From Prosapia bicincta (Eukaryota; Arthropoda; Insecta; Hemiptera; Cercopidae), in NCBI GenBank assembly GCA_036971475.1, contig JBAIZL010000002.1:131849740-131913739 (forward strand): a DNA stretch of 64,000 bases, written 5' to 3'. A program made the position numbers and the translations under genes. Of the stretch, positions 45,715 through 56,934 are shown in pieces; position 1 is the first letter of the stretch; every line of letters begins with the position of its first letter. Under the pieces are notes generated by a model, which was not told the origin of the DNA, did not search any database, and saw nothing but the letters and a program-made list of their open reading frames with translations.

Positions 45715-46140
45715 TTGTATTATCTTGGTAAAAACCACTACTTACTGATTTATTCAGCAGACGCGTTTCGCACCTGGTCTGCTAATCAATGCGGTGAATT
45801 ACTGACAAGACTGTTGCTGTGGTGTGAGTATTTCTGTGTTATTGTTCATAGAGTAGTTGTTAATTATGTGCTCAAATATAGTATTTGATTGGGAGTGTAT
45901 TTTGTTATTTAGAATGTGTTGTGGATAGTATTTATGGGGTTTATATATCTCATAGTTTTCTACTGTGTTACGTTTGTTGCTTTTATTGATATAATGTAGG
46001 ATTTTTAGATTGGTGTCTATGTTGATCTGTGAGTGTAGTGTGTTTTGTATGTGTATGGCGAAATTTGATTTGGGCTGTGTCTTTCTTTTATGTTTTACGT
46101 GTTCTTTGTATGTATCTTGTGGTGAATGTTCTCGTTTTTT
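45715..46140 (-). mobile_element. Penelope-like element 3' end (PLE-G)
   Basis: Close relative of 24670-25130 in the same orientation, with the shared text tactgatttattcagcagac then gcgtttcgcac at the low-coordinate end. Only the GIY-YIG C-terminus and 3' tail are left. On the minus strand the end reads GAAACGCGTCTG. Confidence 0.7.
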
Positions 46141-46685
46141 GTCCTAGCTTTTAAATATTTTTAAAATCATATTTTCTAATATTTTTTAATATCATTAAAA
46201 TATTTTCTCAAGCGTTATACTTTTTTTCAATTTTAAACCCAAAATAACTCGCTATGTATTAATAGTATTTTTTTTGCTATCTACTTCTATCTCTTATTTT
46301 TAAAATATGAATATTTTTTGTTTACTCTTGAACGTAATTTTTATAGATATTATTCTGCTATTGTGAGTATTGTTGCTGGTGATGAATCAGTAGGAAATGA
46401 TGCCTGAAAGGTAAACGCCTTTATTATTTTATCTTATCAATATTTTCTAAATTATTTTTATACTTAGTTTATATTTTTAATTTTAATTATAATTTTTTTA
46501 AAAAATTATAAAATAAAAAATTTTATTCTTTAATTATAATTTTTTTATTAAATTTTTTTCATCTTTATAAACAATTTCTTATTGATTTTAACAGTTTTAT
46601 CCCATTTTCTTGATATATTATACTAACAACCCTATAATAATTTTAGTATATATTTATTTACACTTCTTTTGTTACTAATAGATAT
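46141..46685. other. AT-rich DNA, no gene recognised
   Basis: Poly-A/T-rich tracts only. Confidence 0.55.
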
Positions 46686-47420
46686 TACAGTAAAACTCCA
46701 ATTATCCGAAGAAATTGGGACCAGACCCCATTCGAATAAACAAAAATTAGTATGAAGTGTCGATCTAATCATCTTGAATTCACAGGTTAAACTGCTTAAC
46801 TAAGTGAATAGGTAATTGCTTACTTGCTTTACGTAAGCAATTACATATTCACTTAGTTAAGTAGTTTAAAATTAGTATAATTGGATTTTTTCTGAAGAAT
46901 CAATTTCAATTAATTACCGCATGTATTTTGCAAATGGGAGAAAACAACTATATTTTTTCTAAGTTTCTAAGCTAAGGTCTTAGCTTTTCTATAAAGAATA
47001 GGTCTCAAAATTGGATTTTCATAGAAGGATGTTGCAAAAAAACACTGGAAAACATGGAATATTCTGATATTTGTTCTTTGTTGCCTTCATTGATTTTCTT
47101 GAAGAATTTTCATCTCAACTTTTAAGCACTGACACAAAGTTAAAAGTGTAGGGTTTGACCCTTTTTAATGTTTGAAACCGTTGATTGTCCAACACCGTAC
47201 ATCTCTGCTAACTGTTTATTCAGAACTCCTTTATCCGATTAGTCTATAATTAGTTTATACGCTAACGATAAGACAATTTGTTTCCTTTTAGAGGTCATGG
47301 TGAATGACGAAACGAACTCACAAATTTAACAATGGACTGATGCAATCACAGACATACTGACTTATCAAAATGAAAAGTGACAATTTGATAGTCGGGATGG
47401 GCTCCTAGCGACTGACAATT
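46686..47420 (-). mobile_element. pogo/Tigger-like element remnant with N-terminal HTH
   Basis: The left end is TA-CAGTAAAACTCCAATTATCCG. On the minus strand from 47298: MTSKRKQIVLSLAYKLIID, a stop, then KQLAEMYGVGQSTVSNIKKG, the first helix-turn-helix of CENP-B/Tigger transposases. No DDE part is present. The 5' terminal repeat was not located. A PLE-related palindrome (46765-46875) lies inside. Confidence 0.75.
46765..46875. repeat. Palindrome related to the PLE-F 5' flank
   Basis: taaactgcttaactaagtga, with gtaattgcttac, is mirrored by gtaagcaattacatattcac then ttagttaagtagtttaa around a centre near 46819. The sequence matches 28985-29030 at the 5' side of PLE-F. Confidence 0.8.
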
Positions 47421-48540
47421 ATACAAAACTCCATTCATACTTTGTACAGCATTTATATTTCATATTTTGCAAAGATTTGAAACTTAGTTTAGGTATTCTA
47501 CAAACCTTGGCTAAATAATTTAATTTGCTGTCATCTTCATCTTGAAGTACTAGTTTAAACTTAAACACTATAACATATAACTAAATATACTTTAACATGT
47601 ATTAATATTGACACTTGTCGATACGAACACTTTCTTTGTTTAATGAAGGCCATTTTGGAAAATATGCCTATTGTCAATTCAAATGGTAATTTATTTTTAT
47701 TCATAAATGTAATCTTTTTTTATTAAAATTACAATAAATATTTTTTTAAAATTAAAGTGTTAGTTTTATCACAAACTGAGCCTTACATTCACACAGTTAC
47801 AATAATCAGTTTAATAATTTTTCAGTCGTTTTACTAAAACATCTGACACATAATTTTTAACCACACAACAATTCTAAAATAAATAGTCCACGTTTATTAA
47901 TATCCTGAAATAAATTATAACTAATTAAAAAATGATAAAACTAGGTAAATAAATAATATCAAGTACTTTTGATATCAAAAAAATTTTAAATAGAGTATTA
48001 GTATTTAAAAAATACTGTGTTCCTTGTACATAAATTATTTGTAATATGTATTATGTACACAATATATAGGTGTGTATATTGTTAGATTCAGTATTCAAAA
48101 ATTTTAACTGAAACTTTTTTGTAAAGTAAAAATGAAGTAGTGAAATTCTTACCTTTTACAGATCCATTGGTCAAGTATTAGCAAATAACTATTGAACTGC
48201 TTGTGGTTGGCATGGCAACATATCAAAAACAAACCTAACAGGCATGTCACAAGCTATTACATATTCATGACTGCAAAACCATGCTTTTAAATATATCTTA
48301 TATTTAGACCTATGTATTATAGAAGTATACCTATTATTAAAATAATGTGTAATCATTTTTGTATTTAAACTGGATTATTCAAAAGTCAGTTCAGCTGTAT
48401 GTAGAGTTTAGTTACATTATATTTTAGTCATTATGAAATAAAAATTGTAAACAAATCTTAAACATCTGTTGAAATAGTAAAACTATTTTTGAGTTATACA
48501 TCTTGAGGTTTTTATATAAATTATACTTTTTTTGCATCAA
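47421..48540. other. AT-rich DNA, no gene recognised
   Basis: No coding or mobile features identified. Confidence 0.5.
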
Positions 48541-48660
48541 CTTGGAAAAAAAAACCACTACTTTCTGATTTATTCAGACGCGTTTCGCACTAAGTCAGCC
48601 CATTATTTAATGGTGTGAGTCACTGACAAAACTCTTGCTCAGGTTTGTTGTGTTGGTGTA
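48541..48660 (-). mobile_element. Short Penelope-like 3' end (PLE-H)
   Basis: The sequence ctgatttattcagacgcgtt then tcgcactaagtcagcccatt matches the ends at 24690 and 45750. Only about 120 bp remain. Confidence 0.6.
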
Positions 48661-50070
48661 GTAAAATTTATTATTTTATAAACACATCAATCAATAACTA
48701 AATTTAATTTTTGTAATGACTAACTAGAGATTTTGTTTTTGTGCTTCAAGGATAAAGTGTATTAAGGCCAAGGTGAATTATTATGCACAGGAACACTTTT
48801 TAAAACTACAAGGTTTTAAATTTATGAACCACTGAAATTTTATGCTAATTGAAATATATTATTTACTTAATAGCAAAAAAACTAATACAATAAACAAATA
48901 AAAACATTGTAGCAAAAATTAATAAAGAAAGAAACATATAACTACTTTTCCAAAATCATTAACTCAATCCATTGGTGATCTAATTACATGCATACTCATA
49001 GGCTAGTGGGTACGAATTAATTCTTCGTATCAATTGAGTTTTATTTTCCTTCAAAAATATTCTAACTTATAAAACACTAATATTATATTTTTATACGGGT
49101 GAAATTTTTTTATTCGTTATTTTGTACCTTAGTTTATTATTTGTTAATTAATTATTATGTATAATAATATTTGTCAAAAAAATTTTTAAGTAACTTACGG
49201 TTTGACGTTTGCTTTAGATTCTAGAATCCCACTAATATTGTTCATTTCATATGTACATAAGAAAACAGTAATTATAAAAAAATACTAACAAAAAATAGCT
49301 AATGGCCGACACCGAGTAAAATCTATAATGAGCTTCTCACTCCAGTTGACATAAAAACTGCTGAATCATTCTATTATGTTTAGATGTCCATCAGGTCAAT
49401 GGGCCATAAATACCTTTCTGTATTTGTGGTGTGTTTTGAGAGTCGATAAATATCCCTTAGAAAGCACAGATATCTAGTCTTGTGCGTGACATATCAGAAA
49501 ATAAACTCTCTTGAAGCAAACAATGACAACATTCATGACTAGCTGGGCAAGTCTTTATACCTGCTACTAATAAATTGTCATGATTAGCTGACCTGGTACA
49601 TAAACCAATGTTAGGTGCACAGTAATTATTCTGTTATAAAAAAAATCAATATTTGAAGCTTTCTGAGTTTAGTGTCAAACCTATTAGAAGAAAAAAAATA
49701 TTTTCCTTCTTAAAAACATACTTTATATACATTTAATGAACAAGAATATTAAAATACAATGGTTTAAAGCTTTTTGTGAATTTACAATCACTGACTTTAT
49801 TAAAGAGTCTTTTCAATCATCAACAGTTAAAACAAGATTATTGTTTTAACTGTTTAAGAAGAGATTATTCTTGTTTTAACTGTTGGTAAGTGAAGGAACT
49901 CTGATAACGTCAGTAATAAAAAATTGATGAAAAGTTTTGACACAATGTATTGTAAATATCTTGCTCAGGAAATGAGTATTGATAGATATTTCAAAAAATT
50001 TGTTGTCCATGAAGAGCGGGTTCTTATTACAATACAAAATTACTTACAACCAGACATTCTATTAATGTAA
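48661..50070. other. AT-rich DNA, no gene recognised
   Basis: No identifiable features. 49500-49610 faintly resembles the shared MITE module, not convincingly. Confidence 0.45.
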
Positions 50071-50521
50071 AATGTTAAAATTATTAACTCACACTTGGAA
50101 GTAATGTTTTTGTCTAACAATTTCTTCAGCCTCACATTTTTACAACTAAGATCGCTGCAGCTGTGTTTCCTGGTTCCAATTCTTGAAAGTTAGAAGTGAT
50201 GTGATCGAAAAGTATGTGTGATATGTATCCTGTTTGTTCATTTTGAATGTATTTTTATGTGTGTTGCTATTTTTGTATATTTAGTATTTATTATTCTAAT
50301 GTGTTTAATTATACAAACACAGAATATGTGGCCTTTGTTGTAAGTATGGAAGATGCTCATGCTATTTTCCATACTATTGCATGAGGTGATTTGCAAAGGT
50401 GGATTCATTAGAGATATGCAGTGTATTTATGTGCTCTTTATATCTTTCAGTGAAATATCTACATGTTTGTCCAATGTAGAATTTATTGCAATCGGTGCAT
50501 TGTAGTTTGCATACTCCTGGG

Positions 50522-51426
50522 TTATTGTATGTGTTGCTGTTGTGTCTGATAGCGGTTTGGTTTTAATTTGATGTTCTGTAAGCTACATTGCATCCTGCTT
50601 TCTTGAATTATTTTTTGTGTTTTTCTATTTGTGAGTTGGTTTATGTATGTGAGGGTGATGAATTTATTTGTGTTTGCGTTTTTATTATTCTTGCTGAACA
50701 TTTTTCTGTATAGTTTGTCTATTAAGTATTGATCATACCTGTTTACGTGAGCTAAATATTTGATTGTATCTAGTTTTTCTGCGTAGTTGGTTGTGGACAT
50801 TAGTACTTTGTTTAGTCTGTGTAGTAGATGTTTGAAATTGTAGTAGTTTATGTTGTTTTGGGTGGTTCAATGTGTTGCGTGTCAGTGTATCTGTCATGGT
50901 TGGCTTGTGGTATATAATGAATTCATATTGGTTTTGACACTTTGTTATGGTGATGTCTAAGAAATTCAATGTTTTGTTGATTTTAAATAGTGCAGTAAAC
51001 TGAATGGTTTTATGTATTTTGTTTACGAGTATTTGTAGTTCTCGGCATTGTCTTATGTTTCCTCTGTATAGTACTATAACGTCATCTACACATCTGTGCC
51101 AATAAATTATCTTATCAGCATGTTTGTTGTTATTTAGAATTTTGTTCTGTTCTATGTGTTGTAGGAATACTTCTGCCAGAATCCTTCGATGAACCCATTA
51201 TTAGGCCTTCCTTCTGTGTATAATATTTGCAGTTGTGATTGAAGTAGTTCTGTTGTGTATCGGTGTTCAGAATGTGTATGGTTTCTTCTGGGGTATTGTT
51301 CAATTTTAGAGTGTCTTGTAATATATTTAGTGTTTCTGTGTCCAGAATATAAGTATATAGGTTTGTGATGTCAAAGGATACCAAGGTTGAGTTGTGAGGG
51401 ATTTCAATTTTCATTATTTTGTTCAC
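50522..51426 (-). pseudogene. PLE-I reverse transcriptase C-terminal half, broken
   Basis: Three frames (51426-51130, 50969-50733, 50800-50522) make up the palm, thumb and linker of a Penelope RT. The palm motif SFDITNLYT carries the first catalytic Asp and CVDD carries the next two, so the active site is preserved while the frame is not. The linker frame ends just before the GIY-YIG entry. Confidence 0.82.
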
Positions 51427-52603
51427 TAGATCTATTGTGTTTTTATGTTATGTGTGTCCAGTATGTGTTTTATGTATTTTAAAATAGTTTTATCCATATG
51501 GCATGCCAGTTTATGTGTGGGTGATTGTTGGCTATTGATTATTGGTGTTCCTTGTTTATGTAGTTTAGGAAGTGCTTGTAGTGTAGGTGCCATAGACCTT
51601 ATTTCTTTGAGGTATATTTTTTGTGTTTTAGATATTACATGTTTTGTTGAATTAATTATGTGTTTAATTGTGTTATGGTATTTGTTTGTTGGGTCTTTAT
51701 TTGTTTCTGTGATATAGTTTGCAATGAACTCATTATTGCTTTAATAATGGGTATGCATAACAACAGTAATTATTACGTTTATCCGCTTTTACATATGATA
51801 AATCGTGTTCTTTTACTTTTGTTCAAATGATTTGGCCGTATGTATTTCAAAGTGTGTGTTATGTTTTTTGGAGCTTATGTGTTTTAATTGTGTTACTAAT
51901 TAAATGTTGTATGTGTTTTTGATCTTGTATTTCTGTTTGTTGTAATTGGTTTCAGTGTCAATTATAATTGCTGTTTTTGTTTCCTTGTTATCTGTGTAGT
52001 GTATATTGTGTTTTAGGTCTTTATTTAGTAATGCTAATTCTTCAGTGGTAAATGCAATGTAAGTGTTGTTTATTGTTTTTTTATAAAAGGTGTGTTTTGG
52101 CTTTTTTTTGCTAGACTACTATTTTTCTGATCCAAAAGTTTATTCATTTTTTTTTTCTGCATCACATGTTTCTTGTAGTGTTTTAGTGATCCATATATAT
52201 GATTCTGTAATTAGTTTGCATGTTAGTTCATATCCATATGTGTTAGAAATGTTTAAATGTAATAACTTTAGGTTAAGTTTATCTTTCTTTACACAAAGCT
52301 CTTATATCGAGTGTTTAGTGTACACTGTTTGTGAAAATTTAGTTGTTTTTATAGCTACTTTGTTTATCTGTTTTATGTTAACTTTAGCATAAGTAGCTGT
52401 AATGTTTTTTTCAAGACATGTTTTGTTAAACTGAATATGTGAATGTGTTTTTCTAACCTTCAAAATTGTCGTCACAAACCTTCTAACGTTCAAAATAACA
52501 AAAACACAAACAAATTCATCACACATACATTTCGATCACATAACTTCTAACTTTCAAAACTGGAAAACCCAACTGCAGCGATTCTAGTGGTAGAAGCATG
52601 AGG

Positions 52604-52634
52604 TTAAAGAAGTTGTTAGACGAAAATGTTACCT
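52604..52634 (+). ncRNA. Hammerhead-like motif at the 5' end of PLE-I (degenerate)
   Basis: Reads TTAAAGA-A-GTTGTTAGAC-GAAA-ATGTT. The core CTGANGA is degraded to TTAAAGA, while stem II and GAAA are kept. The opposite end of the element has CTGAAGA-A-ATTGTTAGAC-AAAA on the minus strand (50129 down to 50110). Hammerheads are known in PLE ends. These two look inactive. Confidence 0.35.
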
Positions 52635-52690
52635 CCAAGTGTGAGTTAATAATTTTAACAACTTACATTAATAGAATGCCTGGTCACAAG

Positions 52691-53064
52691 TAATTTTATA
52701 TTGAAATAGGTGATAAATATTTAACAAAAAAAACGTTATCTACAATTCACACACACAAACATGTATATTAAAATACTGTTGAGTTGAAAATATAATAATA
52801 TTGATCATGGTACTCTTAAATTTCTACATATTCAAATGAATATTCCAAATACTTGAACTATCTTAGTTGACAATTACTTTAGATGATAAATATCTTAGGC
52901 AGGAAGTAGTTTAATCTACAGTATTGACTTCTAAGAAAATATTACACCTAAAATAGACAAAAATTTGTAATATTAGAAATAATTCATTATATGGTCATAT
53001 CAAATCTATTTTAAAAAATTATAAATTTTTTACATTTCTATAGGCTGTATTAGTCCTAATAGCA
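52691..53064. other. AT-rich DNA, no gene recognised
   Basis: Nothing identifiable. Confidence 0.5.
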
Positions 53065-53205
53065 TAACATTTTAGCCACGTTTCTACACTTTTAGCCATG
53101 TTTCTACACTTTTAGCCATGTTTCTACACTTTTAGCCACGTTTCTACACTTTTAGCCATGTTTCTACACTTTTAGCCACGTTTCTACACTTTTAGCCATG
53201 TGTAC
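53065..53205. repeat. 20-bp minisatellite with two alternating variants
   Basis: Seven copies of ttttagccaYgtttctacac, where Y is C or T. The order is C, T, T, C, T, C, T. Copies are otherwise almost identical. Confidence 0.95.
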
Positions 53206-54117
53206 ACTAATAATCACATTAGATGTTTACTTTATCAGCTATTGTGTAAACTTGTTGCGTTTTGGTTTGATTAGATGGTTTTTTAATAGATAAACAATTT
53301 CATCAGAAAATTTGCATTAAATTTTATAAAGGATAGAATGAAGTGCAGAAATGTTTAGGAGATATTGCATATTGTTTACATTTCAACATTTGTGAGCATA
53401 TTCCAATAGGTAAAGTTCATGTTTACAATTCAATAGTATGGAGCAAATTTTGCTGCTTCTTATTTCATACCTATACAGCCAATTGATATGCAAGTTACCT
53501 TTCAGCAACTTCTCTGTTAAAAATCTGGTATTTTGAAAAATGAACATTTTACCTCATATGAAACTTCATAAAATGAAGGTTTCTTAATAAAACAGAGCAT
53601 AGGCTATAACTACATTACAATATAGCTATAAAGTATTAGGTTAGGATAGGTTTCACTAGGATAAAGTTTTGGACAAAATATCAGACAAAGACGTCTGGAT
53701 AACCGACAATCTTTTTAAAAATAATGCTGTTGACACCAGTAAAACACATTATTGTTATTGAACACTGAGACATTTATTTATTAATAACAGAAATATAGCA
53801 GTAGTTAAATAAACCTCCAGAGGTAGATAAATATTGTAGCATAACAACTAGGGATGGGCCGATTCCTAAAATTTTCGATTCCGATTCTAAAATTTTCCTT
53901 TCGATTCTCGATTCTTTAGTCGATTCTCGATTCTTTCAAGTTATATTAGCTTACACGCTAAGTTCTCTAATCATTAATTTAGTTAACATCTTGGTCATAT
54001 GGCAAAACCTTTTAAAAGTTCTGTTTTAATGTAATAGGCTACACAAAACCTTCTACCGTGAGAGGGATATCTGTCTATAATTTAATTTATTAAGGTCAAG
54101 TTTCGGAGGAATAATAC

Positions 54118-54195
54118 AGTGGATCTGTTATCCGTCTATTCGCTCAACTGTCATGGCCACGGTTTCGACGGTGACGGTTAATCAAGTTTTTACTG
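54118..54195. mobile_element. 78-bp pogo-like mini-element nested in the hAT element
   Basis: TA-CAGTGGATCTGTTATCCG on the left and, on the minus strand, TA-CAGTAAAAACTTGATTAACC on the right. The short terminal similarity to the pogo-type ends at 39150 and 46686 suggests a remnant. Confidence 0.5.
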
Positions 54196-54223
54196 TACTT
54201 TTTTGTGTTTTGTTCTGACATTT

Positions 54224-54224
<1 letters not shown>

Positions 54225-54256
<32 letters not shown>
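54225..54256. repeat. (GA)n microsatellite
   Basis: About 16 GA units inside the hAT element. Confidence 0.95.
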
Positions 54257-54257
<1 letters not shown>

Positions 54258-54601
54258 GAGCGATGTCAAACGACCAGAAATGGTTACGATCTTGATTGCT
54301 GTTGCTTCATAAATAATAATATTTTCGTTTACTTTAATCATTTAATTTATTCAAATCAACTAATACATAAATAAGACATAGTTGGTAATTAATTATTTTT
54401 CCACACAAATATAATAAATTTTGGTAATAAATTTTGTTTGGTAATAAATTACTCCACATGCATATTTTAATAGTTAACAAGATAGGAATCGGAATCGACA
54501 CTTTTATGATGAAGAATCGAGTATCGACGATTCCTCGATACCACCTAGAATCGACGATTCCTGGATTCGAGAATCGGAATCGGCCCATCCCTAATAACAA
54601 C

Positions 54602-55925
54602 TAAAAACTGTAGCAAGTAATAATCATAATTACAATTGTAAAATAACATAAGAATTGATCGAGTTATGGAATGAAAGTACATTATACCATTATTTTATGA
54701 AACTAATAAACATCTCTGTAACCAAAAAATTAAACATCTAATTTCGCACAATCTTCATCTTCTGCAACTGCTACTGTATGGTGGAGGATACAGACTGAGA
54801 TTATCTTTAAAAAGTCAGTTATGCAAAGACTGGTTCAGCTAAGTAGATAGTTCTACTGAATTAAATTTTGTATACTCTAGCAGAGATTATAGCAACTATA
54901 ACATAACAGCAATATCAGAATATAAAGAAATATTATTTTTTTAACATTATGAATAAGTGTTATTAGAAATATATTCTATATATTGGTAAAGCTTATTCAA
55001 ATGAAAAAAAGATAATATAAGGTTAAAACTGGTTATTTTTAAATAAATAATTGCTGGGCAATCGAAATGTACATAAGGTTTAAATAAATGTTACTTGTGG
55101 TTTAGAGGTTTTATTTATTTAAAAATAAACATTACGCCACAGTTGCTTCATACAGTGTTAAAACTGATATTGTTACTGAAATAGAAAGCATGGAAATTTA
55201 CCAACATTACACTAAGATACAGAAAAAGCACAGAATAGACATAAACACATTTATGATTCTACAAGAACATATCAACTCTATTCCAATAAATAGTATACAT
55301 TCCTGAAATAGACAAAACATTTTTACAAAAGCAGTAAACATCTGTAATAGTAAAAAGGATAAGATTTTTAGAATATTTGTAGGAAAATAAGATGTTTACC
55401 ATGATATAAATAATACTCCTAACATAACAGAAGCTTTCTCTTTTTAAAGGCCAAAGTTCTTAAAAATAATTCCTTAAAAATTTTCATAATGCTAAAGTTA
55501 AAAAAAAGCATTAAGATTTGACTTGAACTAAAAGCCAGTTACTATCCAACTGTAACAGAAGTTAATCTGATAGTAGAAGTTTTTACTGGTTAAAATATAG
55601 GATGCAGAAGGATATATCCTTGTGAAATGTTTTATAGCCTATTGAAAGATATACATAACTCAAGTAAGACAAAACTATCAATAAAATGTTTTGGAGAATT
55701 TTCTGCATGTGAGGTATCTACTGAACACCCATTTCTACCAATCTCAAAAGAAGTTAACATAATGTTCACCATAAAAAAATAATTGTTAATAGTACATAAT
55801 TAAAGGGTATCAGTCATATTAAAAAAGACAGCTAAAAATTAAATAAAATCATATACATAACTTTAAAAATAGTAAAGTAATAAAAGTATAATTATGAGGG
55901 AAAACCCAAAATATTTTAACAGAAT
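54602..55925. other. AT-rich DNA, no gene recognised
   Basis: No coding or mobile features identified. Confidence 0.5.
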
Positions 55926-55929
55926 TTGG

Positions 55930-56930
55930 CATCAGTAGCTGACGTAGTCTGGTCATAGTGAACTAGGAGGGTGCTAAGGAATTCTTTACTGAACCAACTT
56001 AATGTATATCAAGCACCATGGCCTAGAAAAGTTGTAGTTACCAGCTATATGTCGTCTTCGATTTTTGTAAATTGTTGAAGTTCAAGGAGAGCGAGTGAGA
56101 ATTGAATTTTGTTTTCTGCTTGATAGAAAATTCATTAAAAGTACTTGATATATTGTCTACAGCTTTTAAAAATGTGCCTTGAGAAGAACTCAAATGTGTG
56201 AGGGGTTATTCATGATTCAAACACGGCAACATAAAAAATTCATGCACTGTGTATAAGGGAAAAGATGTATTATTGACAAACTTACAGAACTATTTACTGT
56301 TTCATGGAGCTCAGTGCAAAGTATTTTAAATAAAGCGTTGTTAGAAATGCTGATTACCATGACCTGTTAGACCACTTGGAATTGGTTAAAAAGTTTTTAA
56401 ACAAAATTATTAATAGGCATGAATTGTGACAAGTGATTTATTGAATCCCAAGACAAAGAAATAGTCTTTACAATGGAAGACAATGAACTCACCTCAATTA
56501 AAAAAAGATCCAACATTAAAATCTGTTGTGATGACAATTTGATTTGAGTTTTCATGGTTTTCTCAGACTACACCTCTAAGTATTAAACAGGGAATCGTGT
56601 CTTCTACCTGAGTGGGCTGGGACAGATTTTTTCAACATGATGTTCAGGTTCACATGCCATAGCTGTGCACAATTTTTTTAGTAAAAAATCACAAGACACT
56701 GATCCTTAACCAGATCTTGTACCTTATGACTCCTGTTTGTTCCGTTGAATGTAAAGGAAGCTGAAAACAAAATGTTCTGAAGACATTGTAGAAATAAAAA
56801 TCAAAATGGAATGCTGAACGGCATTGGAAAAGAAAAATACACCCAGTGACTTATATTTATAATTCAGAAAAATAAATTCGGTATTTTATAAAATATAACT
56901 TCTGGTAATTTTTTAGTACCCCTTGTACAT
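55930..56930 (+). pseudogene. mariner-type transposase remnant, heavily decayed
   Basis: Reading across frames on the plus strand: ELFTVSWSSVQSIL near 56290 (second HTH), LLNPKTKK then SLQWKTMNSPQLKKDPTLKS near 56440-56520 (region after the first catalytic Asp), KNHKTLILNQILYL and PDLVPYDSCLF near 56705-56745, then IKIKMEC, TALEKKN and a C-terminal tail with YNFW. The last blocks resemble the sPDLaPcDfflFp and C-terminal segments of mariner transposases (DD34D). Stops occur every 20-40 codons. Ends were not located. Confidence 0.55.
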
Positions 56931-56934
56931 AATT

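Larger units (their letters stand above)
50075..52690 (-). mobile_element. Penelope-like element, most complete copy (PLE-I)
   Basis: Minus-strand order from high to low coordinate: N-terminal region (KADK near 51780); IPHNSTLVSFDITNLYTYIL (51400); EGLIMGSS (51200); YWHRCVDDVIVLYRGN (about 51090, YxDD core VDD kept); MNFLDITITKCQNQYEFIIY then HKPTMTDT (50969); AEKLDTIKYLAHVN (50780); and the GIY-YIG nuclease GVCKLQCTDCNKFYIGQTCR with RYKEHI near 50420-50520. Inverted terminal segments (about 50090-50145 and 52600-52660) contain gaagaa.ttgttagac and tccaagtgtgagttaa. Scattered stops and frameshifts make it non-functional. Confidence 0.85.
53849..54593. mobile_element. hAT-like element with perfect 8-bp target duplication
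   Basis: ataacaac at 53841-53848 and 54594-54601 flanks TAGGGATGGGCCGATTCC, with its inverted copy GGAATCGGCCCATCCCTA at the other end. Both arms continue with gattc/gaatc-rich short repeats. There is no transposase frame. The 8-bp duplication and (C/T)AGGGATGGG terminus are typical of hAT elements. It contains a tiny pogo-like element (54118-54195) and a GA run. Confidence 0.92.

Noticed and set aside
49500..49610. Fourth copy of the shared MITE module
   Set aside because: Only short patches match (tgattagctgac); similarity is too weak.
52090..52392. 100-codon Phe/Ser-rich ORF on the plus strand
   Set aside because: Antisense of the PLE-I 5' region; no independent support.
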